Source: Paracentrotus lividus
Lineage: Eukaryota > Echinodermata > Echinoidea > Camarodonta > Echinidae
Direction: 5' to 3'
NCBI GenBank assembly: GCA_940671915.1
Contig: CALNVZ010000174.1
Span: 24,099,441-24,163,440, forward strand
Length of the DNA stretch: 64,000 nt
Every line of letters begins with the position of its first letter. Positions within the stretch are counted from its first letter, which is position 1. Made by a program: the position numbers and the translations under genes. The notes under the pieces are model-generated. The model had not been told where the DNA came from. It did not search any database and saw nothing but the letters and a program-made list of their open reading frames with translations. This document shows, one piece after another, positions 1 through 10,856 of this stretch.

Positions 1-519
1 GTAAAGACAGAAAGATCATTAAGGAAACAACCAATTACATTGCTAGCCAAAAATAAATGTTGGAGAGGGAAGGGCGTGGTGGCTAGTGTTAACCCCGCTA
101 ACCGCTTAAGGAGGGAATGGTCGGCTACAACAATTTTGTCTTTTTTTTTCGGGGGGGGCGGGTGGCGGGGAGGTGCGGCAGTAATAGAATTATCATTAAA
201 ATATAAAATCTTGCTTAAACTATAATTCCCAATTGCAATAAATAAATTGGTATTACTTTCTTGAAAATATGATTATTTATTTACTTTTATATTAATTTCA
301 ACATTAATAATATACAATCAACACATGAGAACTAAATGTATAAACACAATTACAAATTTTGCCATCCAAAACATGGTGAACTTTTATTATTGTTCATGCA
401 ATGAAGACAACATATATTCATTCCTTCTGTGTTGCAATTTGGTACAACCTGTTCTCTCCATGCCACATGTCGAGTTTGAAAAGAAGTCATTTCTATGTTC
501 TTTCTCATGCTTCAAAGGA
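1..519. other. Intergenic, nothing recognised
   Basis: No convincing exon or RNA gene is seen. A short poly-T/poly-G/GGCGGG low-complexity patch lies at about 139-176. The rest is AT-rich. Confidence 0.5.
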
Positions 520-1010
520 ATCACCAATCCTCTGTTGCAACTTGATCACCTGCTGAATGCCTATGATTTTTGAAGGATGCTCTGCAAATTGGGGACTACA
601 TGAGGTCCCAAGTCATCATGAGAGGCTACTTGCGCTATTGACTGATTGTGAGCTTATCTGCAGACAACTCCCCCAGGCAAAATCTTCAATATCTACAACT
701 GATGTGATCGAGGACTTGATGGTAGTAGATGGGGTTTGCCACAAATATGTCTTCTCTGACATCTCGACGCAGGTATCCAGCTGGGCTACATTTTGTGCTT
801 CTGGTGTGTCTTGTGGGCTTTCATCATTACTTGCAGCTTGGGGACAGGCATCTACATACTCAATTTCACACTGATGGTTACTGATGAACATAGAGATGTT
901 GAAGAAAACTGCACTGTGTAGATTGGGAACCTTCCTCGTCACTTGAAGAAGCAAACTTCCAGGAATTGTCATCACACCAGATGTCATGGCTAAACTTAGC
1001 TCATGTCAAA
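520..1010 (-). pseudogene. Degenerate unidentified ORF
   Basis: On the minus strand a frame stays open from about 1010 to 619. It contains an ATG at 985-987 and gives 123 residues from there. Two adjacent TGA codons (616-618 and 613-615) interrupt it, and the same frame then stays open about 30 codons more to a TGA near 520. The residues after the double stop look protein-like (it ends GDSFEA). I do not recognise a family. It could be the decayed 3' end of a gene or transposon ORF, or chance. No splice partners were identified. Confidence 0.25.
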
Positions 1011-1050
1011 AATTTACCACCAAATTGTACATGTTATTTGTACATTCTGA

Positions 1051-1412
1051 TTCTAAAAGTTATCTGGAAAATATGTTTGATTAATTGGGTATTGTTTATT
1101 ATCTGTGATGTTCATCAAATGTGTACATACAATATGCAAATAATGGACCTGAAAGTATTTTCAACACAGGCATACAATATTTAATTGATAATATATAAAT
1201 GGAGGGGACGCCTGGCCCAAGGGGATGAGACGCCGAAATTTTCATATTTTAACATCTACAGTCAATGAGTGGTTCTAAAAGTTATCTGGAAAATATGTTT
1301 GATTAATTGGGTATTATTTATTATCTGTGATAAGATATGTTCATCAAATGTGTACATACAATATGCAAATAATGGAGCTGAAAGTATTTGCAACACAAGC
1401 ATACAAGATTTA
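1051..1412. repeat. Direct duplication, ~222-bp offset
   Basis: The stretch from TTCTAAAAGTTATCTGG at 1051 to about 1187 recurs from 1273 to about 1412 with a few mismatches and a small insertion (AAGATAT). An unrelated GC-richer spacer (about 1200-1262) separates the copies. Confidence 0.85.
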
Positions 1413-1515
1413 ATTGACTGTATAATATGTAAATACCCTATTTCTTCATATTCAATATGAGGTATTTTAAAATGTGATCACCTTGTGTCAATGATAATTT
1501 TTATTGTTGTTTGAA

Positions 1516-1557
1516 AGTTTTTTGTTTTGTTTTTTTGTTTTGTTTTGTTTTGTTTTG

Positions 1558-1586
<29 letters not shown>
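1516..1586. repeat. (TTTTG)n microsatellite
   Basis: More than ten tandem TTTTG units, slightly imperfect at the left end. Confidence 0.95.
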
Positions 1587-1590
<4 letters not shown>

Positions 1591-1777
1591 TTCTTCTTTT
1601 TTTCCTACACTTTCAAACAATCATTAATGTTTTCCTCTCTAAAATAAAAAAATAATGGTTGATGACATTACATATTCTAGGAATAATGTTACACCAATTA
1701 CCCCAGGCCAGGATAACACCCCCTGGTATATGTCTTGCTTGGCTATTATAATGGTATTCTGGAATGTATGTGAATAA

Positions 1778-1782
<5 letters not shown>

Positions 1783-1842
<60 letters not shown>
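1783..1842. repeat. Poly-T tract of about 60
   Basis: An uninterrupted run of T. Its exact length is likely unreliable in an assembly. It could be the reverse complement of a retroposon poly-A tail, but no retroposon body is recognised beside it. Confidence 0.95.
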
Positions 1843-1845
<3 letters not shown>

Positions 1846-2226
1846 ACTTTAATACAATGTATTATAGTTTTGTTTTGCTGTTTTGCAACGAGTGAATGGA
1901 TTTAGGATGGTTACTTGTGTAAAGACTGAACAGGTGATTTTATCAAAATCTTATTTTTAAGAAGAGTTATTGTTGAATGTTCGAAATTTCATATTGATAT
2001 GTCGCATAAATTAACTAATGATTGATTGGACAAAGAATTTGACAAGTTGCATGTAATTAGATCATAACTAATCTCAGTAAGGACATTTAAACATAAACTG
2101 ATATTCTGGACAGCTAGCACATTGATTTACCACTGACTTTGGTTTTCCTTTCTCTCGAGGATGACCTCAAAGTAAGGGTATAAACAGCAAATAAGATATC
2201 GCTTTTACATGTTTGTGCTTTGCAAT

Positions 2227-2756
2227 ATACAGTGCGTTTAAAAAAAAAGGTAATTCATTTTTAGAGGGCCCGTATTCCAAGTTCATTTGTTTTTGCTGTT
2301 AATATGTTACATTTAATTGAAAATGAACTCTCCACCTTTCCAATGGTACCTTTCTTGAATCATAAATGTAAAGCATAAGTGAGTAAATTGCAAATGAAAA
2401 TGACAGTTCAGAATCAGTTTTTTCCAAGTTTTAAGGAAATGAAAGAAGACAGGGTGAATCCTGACCCTGCTTCCCAGAGCATTGAATAGGATTGCGTGCG
2501 GTGATGTGTGACTCCTTTGAAAGCATCCACTCTGTCTTCTTTCATTTCCTTAAATCTTGGGAAAAAATGATTCTGTACCGTCATTTTCATTTGCAATTTA
2601 CTCAGTTATGCTTTACATTTATGATTCAAGAAAGGTACCATTGGAAAGGTGGAGAGTTCATTTTCAATTATATATAACATATGAACAGCAAAAACAAATG
2701 AGCTTGGAATATGGGCCCTCTAAAATGGATTACCTTTTTTCTGAAACGCACTGTAT
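2227..2756. mobile_element. Foldback element with long terminal inverted repeats
   Basis: The left end starts ATACAGTGCGTTT and the right end reads AAACGCACTGTAT. Inverted identity continues for about 220 bp on each side, for example the GGTACCTTTCTTGAATCATAA block (left) against its complement near 2620. A loop of about 80 bp lies near 2450-2535. No transposase is encoded, so this is a non-autonomous foldback or MITE-like element. Confidence 0.85.
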
Positions 2757-2852
2757 AGGAAAATGGCCAGTTTGCCTATTTGAAATTACCACATAAGAAT
2801 TCAGATCTTGTCTGTCTGCCTGTAATAAGGTTACTTTTATCATGGACGTGTA

Positions 2853-3671
2853 ATACTGGGTGTTTCCAAAAAAAGAAAACCCATGCAAGTTTGATCAACA
2901 CTAATTTCAAAAATATTTCAGTGGGAATTATGAAGTTTTTTTATCACTGGAGAGTGCAACTCATTACCATTGTAATGATACCTCTCTCAACTCACAAATG
3001 TCATGCATCACTGATCCCCATTGTTGAAAATTGTCTCGCAAAACTGATACGTTCTCTTTCATGCACCTGGAGATGAGTTGCTAAAATGTGCCTAGCAATT
3101 CTAAGTAAAGCATTCCAGTGACTTTAAATAAATGGTTTTGATAAATGGGTTGGAAATGCCTACTTTATTAGTCCGTCAATCTTACCATCCAGGTAATTTC
3201 ATCAGAGAACCTTCAGTTTACCATCGATAATGTAAGAAGCATGGCAGTGCATCAATCACAATTTTGCGAGATATTTTCAGAACAATGGGGTTCAGTGATG
3301 CGTGATATTGGTGAGCTGAAAGAGATATCATCAATAAAGTGATAATGAGTTGTAATTTCCAGTCATATAAACGTCATAATCACGACTGTCATATTTTTTA
3401 AATGACTGATAATGAAAGTTAGGTTCCTTTTTAGGCACATTGAAACAACCCATCTCAATGAGAGTGAACGTGAACCACTGACAATTTTGCACGACATTTT
3501 CAAAACAATGGGGTTTAGTGATGCGTGACATTGGTGACCTGAGCGAGGTATCATTAAAATGGTAATGAGTTGCACTTTCCAGTGATATAAATTTTATAAC
3601 CACCGTGGTAATATTTTTGAAATTATTGATGATCAAACTTGGGTTTCCCTTTTTTCTGGTACACCCAGTAT
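2853..3671. mobile_element. Compound inverted-repeat element, three related arms
   Basis: The left terminus ATACTGGGTGT matches the right terminus ACACCCAGTAT in inverse. The left arm (2853-3075) recurs inverted at about 3475-3671, and a third, more diverged inverted copy lies at about 3262-3430. All share the block around CATGCATCACTGATCCCCATTG or its complement. The structure suggests a foldback element that gained an extra arm. No coding capacity is recognised. Confidence 0.75.
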
Positions 3672-4470
3672 ACGTCCATGCTTCGATGTATCTCAGACGG
3701 CATTCTGTTTTGTTTTGTTGTTTTTTTTCCCCCTCCAATTTCCCGATTATCTTTTAAGCATGGAAATAGTCATCAGCATTGATTTCAAAATCATATATCT
3801 GACTAAAGGGTTTGAAGATTCGATTTTGGACTTTGACCAATTCAATATAATAGTGATGCAAAAATATTGCAAAGTACATGAACTGGTTTCTCTCACGTAT
3901 AGCGTAAATAATACGAATGATTGTCACTCAATAATGCCCGAATTGTCAAAAGGCCATTTTAAAATAATTCAATTCTTTGTGAAATATACATGCATACCTG
4001 TAAAATAAAACGTTGCAAAGTTAAATTATACGCCTGGTTATGTGTGTTATATTATAATGTATTTCATTATTTTATTTTTTTTATTTTTTTTTTTATTTAG
4101 AGTTTAGTGTGAATCAGATGATCCGAATCGAATCTTGTGAAAAGCTTTGTTCAAAGCGTTGAAAAGAACATTCATGAACATTGAGCACACGAGCATTCCT
4201 TCATTTTTGTTCCTCGGTTTCTGATTTTAAATGTCTGATTTTCACATTTCTAATTACAATTCATATTTAGATTCGTCATTTACAGATCCTATGTTAAGGC
4301 AATATACATACATTTATCAGTAAAGATGACAAAACGGGAAACTTTTTTCTTTCTTTCTTTCTTTCGTTTCATCTGGTGAGCACAGTAGATCTTGAGAAAG
4401 TTACTTTTCTACTATCAAGAATAATGCATTTTTGGCATATACATGTCGATGTCTATATCTAAATTACGGG
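3672..4470. other. Intergenic, no element recognised
   Basis: AT-rich sequence with a T-rich tract near 4070-4100 and a short (TTTC)n run at 4350-4366. No gene evidence. Confidence 0.5.
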
Positions 4471-4520
4471 GTCTTCCCACGAGTCCTCGGTCCCACGAGG
4501 CCGATTTTTCTCATATCGCA
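4471..4520. repeat. Single inverse copy of the 9.2-kb minisatellite repeat
   Basis: CCCACGAGTCCTCGGTCCCA, followed by a GAGGCCGATTTTTCTCATAT continuation, is the reverse complement of the left edge of the array near 9248-9300. Here only about one and a half 16-bp units are present. Confidence 0.8.
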
Positions 4521-4749
4521 TATTTTGTTCATTAGGATGTTTGTCTGCGTCAAAAATTGACAAAACTTAGGATGGAAATGTCTCGAATGAATACTTAATT
4601 CATGATCTTCTAAGTTGTGATTAATACAACGGGCATTGGTTTGCTGCAGCTTTGGTAAATCGGAGCAATATTATGATTTATACTTGAGTAGCATCATGCT
4701 ACTCTGAGGGGGGCCCACGGGGCACTGGCCCCGGATAGGGGAAAAGGGG

Positions 4750-4945
4750 CGCCGCAAAGGATGAAAGGAAAAAGAAGAGAGAAAGAGAGGAGAGAGAGAG
4801 AGAGAGAGAGAAAAGAGGGGAAAGGAGAAAAGTGGAAAAGGGTGGGGGGGGGGGGTAAGAAGACAAAGAGGAAAGGGACCAAAAAAAAAAAAAAGGAGGG
4901 AAGAAAAGAAGAGCCGGAGAGAGAAAGAGAGAAGAAATATAGCGA
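4750..4945. repeat. Purine-rich low-complexity tract
   Basis: A long polypurine stretch with (GA)n at 4789-4812, poly-G at 4843-4854 and poly-A at 4880-4894. ORFs across it consist only of K/E/R or, on the other strand, F/L/S/P, so they are not genes. Confidence 0.9.
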
Positions 4946-4965
4946 GAACTGCATACACCTCTAGT

Positions 4966-5060
4966 TACATCCCTTTAGCATAAAATAAATTCGCTTAAAA
5001 TACTATCTACTGTAGATAAAAGTATTTTAAGCCAATTTATTTTATGCTAAAGGGATGTAG
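4966..5060. mobile_element. Near-perfect hairpin MITE, ~95 bp
   Basis: The left arm TTACATCCCTTTAGCATAAA and onward pairs almost perfectly with the right arm ending TTTATGCTAAAGGGATGTAG. Arms are about 38 nt with a central loop around TATCTACTGTAGATA that is itself self-complementary. Confidence 0.85.
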
Positions 5061-5708
5061 TAACATTGAATTATATTAAAATCAAATTTTATTCGATTTA
5101 ACTTATTTTGCCAACATAATTATAAACACTTAGGTCAGTCTGGTATCTCTTCAAAATTGCAAGCTAAGTGTTTGCTTTACCTTCGAGATATCAATGATTT
5201 CATACTCAAATTGTATAAACCAACACCGGATGGTTTATAAAACCATGTGCTTTTTCCACATGGCACAACATACACTCGTTTCCTGTTGTACAGCCCCCGT
5301 CCCTAGCGGCCTAGTGACCTGGCAGCAGAGGGTACTGGTGTTTGGCTGTATGCTTCGCATTGTTTGTTACACAGTTTCAAGGTAGTAAGTGACTTCCATT
5401 TGATCTGAAACTTTCAGTAGTTTGTTTTTACTGTAGGAACAATATAATTTTATTAATCTTGATCTAATTGCTCTTGTTTTTTAAAGTTACTCAATCCCTT
5501 TAAAGATTTGTCCAGTCTGCAAATATTTATATTAAAAATGCAATTATAAGTATAAATACAGATACAAATAAAATGTAGGATAAGTAGACTAATAGAAATA
5601 GAGCTCTATGAAGAAAAAAGATTAATAATAATTTTCCTGGAAATACTAAAATAAGTATAGGCCTAAATATATATAAAAATATAATAAAAAAGCAAATAGT
5701 CGAGACTA
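5061..5708. other. Intergenic, nothing recognised
   Basis: AT-rich DNA. The short ORF near 5194-5385 has no recognisable domain. Confidence 0.5.
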
Positions 5709-5863
5709 TGCATTTACGCCAAGTTCTTTATTCATTTCCTCTCCAATTTTCTAAGGACCTCCGTCTTCATCAGGAGCATAATTACAAAAATTATATTCCT
5801 GACGAAGACGCAGGTCCGTCGAAAATTTGACATGAAATGAATAAAGTAAATGCGTAAATGCAT
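5709..5863. repeat. Imperfect inverted repeat with hammerhead-like core motif
   Basis: The arms (about 5711-5773 and 5798-5860) are inverted copies. Each carries a CTGAYGA-AGACG-n-GGTCC block, and both end near TTTATTCATTTC or its complement. In the right arm CTGACGA (5799-5805), GACG (5807-5810), CGTC (5817-5820) and GAAA (5821-5824) follow in order, as in a hammerhead ribozyme core. An extra A spoils stem II and no clear cleavage helix is seen, so ribozyme activity is not claimed. Confidence 0.6.
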
Positions 5864-5943
5864 TATCCCGACTATTTGTTTTTTTGTTTGGTGAAACTCT
5901 ATGTTGTTTAAAAAAATATAATGGATAATATAAATAATTAATC

Positions 5944-6272
5944 TGGGGCCGTATTCCGAAACATATCTTAAGACAAACATTCTTGTATCTCAGAGTTAAG
6001 ACAAAATTGGTATTCCGAAAATTATCTTATCTTTTCTCTTATCTTTTCTTGTAAGTTCGCTGAGTGCGCTTGATGTCAGAGCTGTTTTGCGTAAAGTTAA
6101 ACACGGCGCATAAATTGGGCGTGAACGGGGCGTGACAGAGATAATATAGGCTAAGGGTGGTCCTTAGAGAGATAAGATAATTTTCAGAATACGTATTAAG
6201 CCAAATATTAGCGGTCTATTATCTTTTGAGATAAGATAAAAGATAAGACAATTTTCAGAATACCGGCCCTGG
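5944..6272. mobile_element. MITE with GGGCCGTATTC-type termini
   Basis: The left end GGGGCCGTATTCCGAAA is the imperfect inverse of the right end TTTTCAGAATACCGGCCCT. The interior repeats the motif ATCTTATCTTTT or its complement near both ends. Similar termini occur at 31497-31800 and 59680-59818, so it is a family in this genome. Non-coding. Confidence 0.8.
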
Positions 6273-6286
6273 ATTTTAATAATATA

Positions 6287-6931
6287 CCGTGTGCAACAAG
6301 TATTGTCACCCCTTACATAGAATATACAAAAATGCAGTAAAAATCATCATTTGACGGAATTTTATTGGTATAAATACAATATTTTGACTTATAATATATC
6401 AATTAACATTAATATTAACTAACATAGCAATTTAACGGAAATAGTTTTCCCCTGGGGGTCAATGACGCTGGGACCCACAATCTCACAATTTTTCTAAGCT
6501 TGACCCAGTAAAAATGGCCTGACTGATCGATGCTTATTCGTCACCCCATCTCTCCTGGCATTGCACAAGCGTTGCACCCATCTTTTCGACCTGCCAAGCA
6601 GACTTGCTATCTCCTTGTTCGTATCCCTACTTTTCTCCAAGTTTTAGCTAATTTCATTTCGCTCTCAGTACTTTCCTTCTTCCTCTTGTTGTTATTGTCC
6701 ACCATTTTTTAATGTCCGCAAGGAGGTTCAAGATCTCTCAATTCATGCATGAAAGTTCAAACCAGCATTGCTCAACTTATACACATCACAGAAAGTTCAT
6801 CTATACATCATATCAAAGGTAATTTCAACAGCTAAGTTGGCATATTTGTTTAAAAGCCGAAATCATTACTCCCCAAGTACTAAGTTCAATACAAGCATGA
6901 TGTAAGGGGCGACAATACTTATTGCACACGG
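6287..6931. mobile_element. Tc1/mariner-type non-autonomous element, TA target site
   Basis: CCGTGTGCAACAAGTATTGT at the left is the inverse, with two mismatches over about 30 bp, of the right end ACAATACTTATTGCACACGG. Each end is bordered by TA, the duplication made by Tc1/mariner elements. The 645-bp body has no transposase motif. Confidence 0.85.
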
Positions 6932-6957
6932 TATAATAATAATAATAATAATAATAG
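6932..6957. repeat. (TAA)n microsatellite
   Basis: A short ATA/TAA trinucleotide run directly at the right edge of the mariner-like element. Confidence 0.9.
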
Positions 6958-7287
6958 CTCGAGCGAAAATAATTGTTAGAGTACCGTGGAAGAAAAACGA
7001 GTGTGGAAAGCCCATTTAGCTTTAAAAAATACATAACACCCGCGAAAGTTGGCGGGGGGGGGGGGGTATTGTACATGCCATCCCCCACCTTTTGAATTGA
7101 GTGATGCACCCCCCCCCCCCAGTGTCTACGCCCCTGTTCGGGATTCATGAATTATGATCTCTCAAATTCGAGATTAGATTTGAATGTAAATCATTTGATA
7201 AGGATGTATTTAGGATTTCTCAAGGCTGTAAATCTTAATTTTTCATGTAAACCAAAGACCTACATTCTTTAAAAATATATCCGCAAC

Positions 7288-7640
7288 TAATGGTGGTATC
7301 TCATTTCGCGGAGATGGATTTAATTGAGAATGAATTGGGACTACTGTTAGACATGTTAGACGAGTTGTGAGACGGTTTTGAAACTTGTCGCGGAGACGTC
7401 TCTGAGACGCAGTGGAGGATCCGAGGGGGGGGGGGACCGTCCACGAGCAGGCCGCGAAGACGCGGGCGGGCCGGGTCGCGCAGGGGACGACATACATGTC
7501 AAAAACCAACATTTTGTGACCCCCCCCCATCCTGTAATCCTGGACCCGTCACTGCTGAGAAGGATTAGGGACGACTTTAGACGTAGTCATAATAAATCAG
7601 TCTCAAACCCGTCCCCGCGAAATGAGATGCCACTATTATT
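7288..7640. mobile_element. Inverted-repeat element with CGCGGAGA motifs
   Basis: The left end TGGTATCTCATTTCGCGGAG and the right end CCCCGCGAAATGAGATGCCA are inverse repeats of about 25 bp, flanked by TAAT- and ATTA-like sequence. The interior has GTCGCGGAGACGTCTCTGAGA, related to the element at 27719-28026. A GC-rich block with a poly-G run (about 7413-7500) may be a nested insertion. Confidence 0.7.
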
Positions 7641-7650
7641 TGCCATGCTA

Positions 7651-9139
7651 CACTGTTCGTCATAAAGGTGGAATATTTTTTTCTGGCTCAAGCGACATTA
7701 TGTTGCTCCGTTATTAATTTCTTGAATGTGTTTGTCACCGCTTTCACTTTCTGGAATCCTGGGTATATCTTGGACGTTCCCTTAACCCTTCCCGGGGATT
7801 TTTCTTCAAAAAAGTTTGTCACCCCCAGAAGATGGCCATTTTCGTCATTTTTTCTTATTTTTCGGGCCCTTTTTTTGTTCACGCGACCCACCAAGGCCCC
7901 CGCAGCCCTACCCCAAGGAAACACGTCTGAGGTGGAGATTTGTTATTGTTCTTTAAATTAAATCTAGATTTATGGTTACAGGCTCGACTCTTTTGTCTAG
8001 GGGAGGGGTCAAAATTTATTTTGATTGGGGTTCAACATTCATTTTATTCATTTTTACACCCTGGAAATTTCTATCTTCCCTAAATTGTATTGGAAAATCT
8101 CAAACAAACATAAATCAACATAAGATATCATCAATAATGACTATTTACAGCCTTGTCATCAAGGCTAAACAAAATTTAAGGGGAAAATGATGATATTTAA
8201 GGGTTAAAGCTGGTGTATAGTGTTGGGAGAAGGAAAAATTTAATTTGGATTCACAGTTAGATAATATGAAAGCCTGAATCCTATAACTGTAACAAAGAAA
8301 GTTATATTACATGGAATCTCGTTTTAATGTCTTTATTTCACGATATTATAGTATAAAAAAGATAAGACGGGGACCCGACGCAGCTTTGTGTGCACTAGCG
8401 TTCACATGGAAAACCAATGGGGATTGTCTTGTGTGGGTGATACACACAGATCGCTACGGTCCATTCATGCGGGAAGTTCGGGGGACAGGACAACCCAGCA
8501 AAGGTCTCAAAACCGTTAAAAATTGTGTTTGGATTCAAACATTTCACTGAAATTCACCGGAAATCGTGAAAGGAATATCACAAAATCTCTCACACATGTC
8601 TTTTAGCGCAATGTGAACAACATGAGACTATATTTAATTGGTTTTATGCCGATTTTTTTTTTGTTACCAAAACTATACACCAGGTTTAAAGGTGGTTTAT
8701 CATTTCTTTTGCTTTCAGCATAAAGATGGAATAAAATATTCCAAATTTTCACTAATCTCGTTTTTTACTTCAACCCCTCCCCTAGACAAAAGACCTTATA
8801 GCCTGTCCCCAGAAAAATAGATTTAACTTAAGGAACAATATAAAACAGTAGGCCTACTCCTCAGTCGCGTTTCCTGGGGGTAGGACTGAGGGGGGCTTGA
8901 TCAGCCGGGAAAACAAAAAGGGGCCCCAAAATGAGAAAAAATGACAAAAATCGGCATCACGGGGGTTGAGAAAACTTTTTTTGAGAAAGGTCCACGTGAA
9001 GGGTTGGGAGAATGTCCAAGATATAGCCAGGGTCCCAAAAAGTAAAAGCAGAGACCAACATATTCGAGAAATTAAAGTCAGAGCAAAATCAGGTCGCTAT
9101 AGCGGCAAAAAAAATATTCCACCTTTATGACGGACAGTG
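7651..9139. mobile_element. Long-inverted-repeat element, TA target site, ~1.5 kb
   Basis: The left terminus CACTGTTCGTCATAAAGGTG and the right terminus CACCTTTATGACGGACAGTG are inverse, and TA flanks both. Inverse similarity extends far inwards: about 7651-8060 pairs with about 8750-9139, including the CTCCCCTAGACAAAAGA block against TCTTTTGTCTAGGGGAG and the CCCAAGGAAACACGTCTGAG block against CTCAGTCGCGTTTCCTGGGG. The middle (about 8100-8660) is unique apart from 8230-8340, which recurs near 27290-27400. No transposase ORF. A related copy lies at 18512-21315. Confidence 0.8.
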
Positions 9140-9267
9140 TACATGTAGTTGCCTATGGTATTAATCACAACTAAATTAATTTATGCTGACGAGTAAACTT
9201 TTCAAAATGTTTCATCGATGTTGAAAAACATCTCATAACAGAAAATAATGATATGAGAAAAATCGGC

Positions 9268-9391
9268 CTCGTGGGACCGAGGACTCGTGGGATCGAGGAC
9301 TCGTGGGACCGAGTACTCGTGGGACCGAGGACTCATGGGAAAAATACTCGGACTCGTGGGATCGAGGACTCGTGGGACCGAGGACTCGTGG
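9268..9391. repeat. 16-bp minisatellite
   Basis: About seven tandem units of GTGGGACCGAGGACTC with C/T and G/A variants and one longer unit containing AAAAATACTCGG. The same motif appears inverted and unexpanded at 4471-4520, so expansion happened inside an interspersed repeat. Confidence 0.9.
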
Positions 9392-10329
9392 ACCCTCCCC
9401 TAAACAGCAGTGCTATCGAAGAAAATTAGGATTTGGTAATTGCGATTCCACGCCGCAGCCCCCCCCCCCCCCCACGTAGGCGTTGCACAACATTTAGTTT
9501 AACTTATGTTTTAGAAACTGTGATATTGTCATTTCCACATTAAACAATATTGGCCTAAAAGTAGCCTATAAATAATTCGGGCAATGGCAAATTTTTTCTT
9601 TATTTTAGGGTAGGGCCTAGACCTAGCTATCTAACCGTGTTGCCTTTGCAGCCTACTTGTAGAGTAAATTCATGGATATATGGGGATTGGCAACCCCCTG
9701 ATATGAGGTCACGAATTGGCATTTGCGTGACCCCTATTAGCCCACTCGATTGTGTTTCCTTGACCATGCTTGTGTGTGTGCGAAGCTAAAACCGGGGGTG
9801 CCCATCCCGAGTAAATTTTCCAGGGATTTCACCCTTGCGAATAAAATTTATACACCATTCACATTCACGTAATGCTCTTTTTTTGTAACTTGTTTTGCAT
9901 GAAACCCCTCAATCATATCTTGAATTTTTTACGAACTTCCAATAAAGATACATTCCAATGTTTCCATTCGGTACGACGGTAGGCCTAAATAAATCATGAC
10001 TTGATGTTGGGGTATACTCCTGTATTTAAAAAAAAAAGTCTCTATAAAAGTGAAAACAAACATTTTTTACAAAAACAGATAGAGAGGATCGACATCAGAT
10101 TCACAAAATGTAAGAAGATTGTTCGAAGTTTTCTAGGGAAATTTGTGCGTGTTGTTGTTTGTTTGTTCTGTTTTGTTTCTTGATTTTTGTTTGTTTGTTT
10201 GTTTGCTGTTGTTTTTTATAGGGCGTATTTATATATTTCAGATATGCTTGTTTTATGTAATATATGTCCGTATACTTTTTAGTATTTTGTTTGTGTGTAT
10301 GTGCGTGCATATTATGTTGAAATAAAGGG
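9392..10329. other. Intergenic, low-information
   Basis: A poly-C run at about 9460-9473, an A run near 10029-10036 and TTTG-type tracts at 10150-10220. No gene or structured element is recognised. Confidence 0.5.
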
Positions 10330-10717
10330 GTGGCCACGTACGGTCGATGCTTGTGTTGTGTATAATGTGAGAGGGTATGGTGTGTCTAGCGGTGTGTATT
10401 GACGTCAACACTACGTGCCAATCCGCACTGCATACAAAAGAATACACTGCGAGCTGCTATGCTAGCCCCATCGCTTGCAGTGCGCTAGCGCTGTATGCAT
10501 GGCATGGTCCATACACGTACTCTCGAGTGTATACGCGCGCGGCGCATGCACATTATACACAGACAAAGCGTTGGAGAATTGGGACCCAGCTCCGCTGACA
10601 TTGCCGTGGTAGCAGTTGTTCCCGAGCATTAAATTTACTCCTTTGAAAATCATTAAAGTGAATTTTTTTATAAAAAACATTACAGGAGGGACATTTTGAA
10701 CGGATTTCTGGACTAGA
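10330..10717 (+). promoter_or_regulatory. Probable CoREST promoter and 5'UTR
   Basis: Local composition changes from AT-rich repeats to a CpG-bearing block (GTACGGTCG near 10337, ACGCGCGCGGCGC near 10531) just upstream of the CoREST start codon. A perfect CRE-like palindrome TTGACGTCAA is at 10399-10408. The transcription start is not visible, and no TATA box is placed with confidence. The role is inferred from position and composition only. Confidence 0.45.
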
Positions 10718-10856
10718 ATGGGGGTTGTAGACAAGAACAGCAATTCTAACTCCGAACACAACCATCGTTCGAATGGATCAAATTCCGGGGGTGCCAACTC
10801 AAATGGTCACCCGTCTGAGGAAAGCGGGACAAGCAGCTCGGGAGAAGATGATAATG
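10718..10856 (+). CDS. RCOR: CoREST coding exon 1 (N-terminus)
   Basis: Residues 1-46 plus one base. Begins [15 protein letters not shown] and is Ser/Asn/Gly-rich, ending in SSSGEDDN. The donor GTAGGT follows AATG. The split codon with exon 2 gives Glu47, directly before the ELM2 start. Confidence 0.9.

Noticed and set aside
4671..4964. Long K/E/R-rich or F/L/S/P-rich ORFs on both strands
   Set aside because: They are translations of a purine-rich low-complexity tract.
9268..9391. CRISPR-like array of short repeats
   Set aside because: The units are directly tandem with no spacers, and the host is a eukaryote, so it is a minisatellite.
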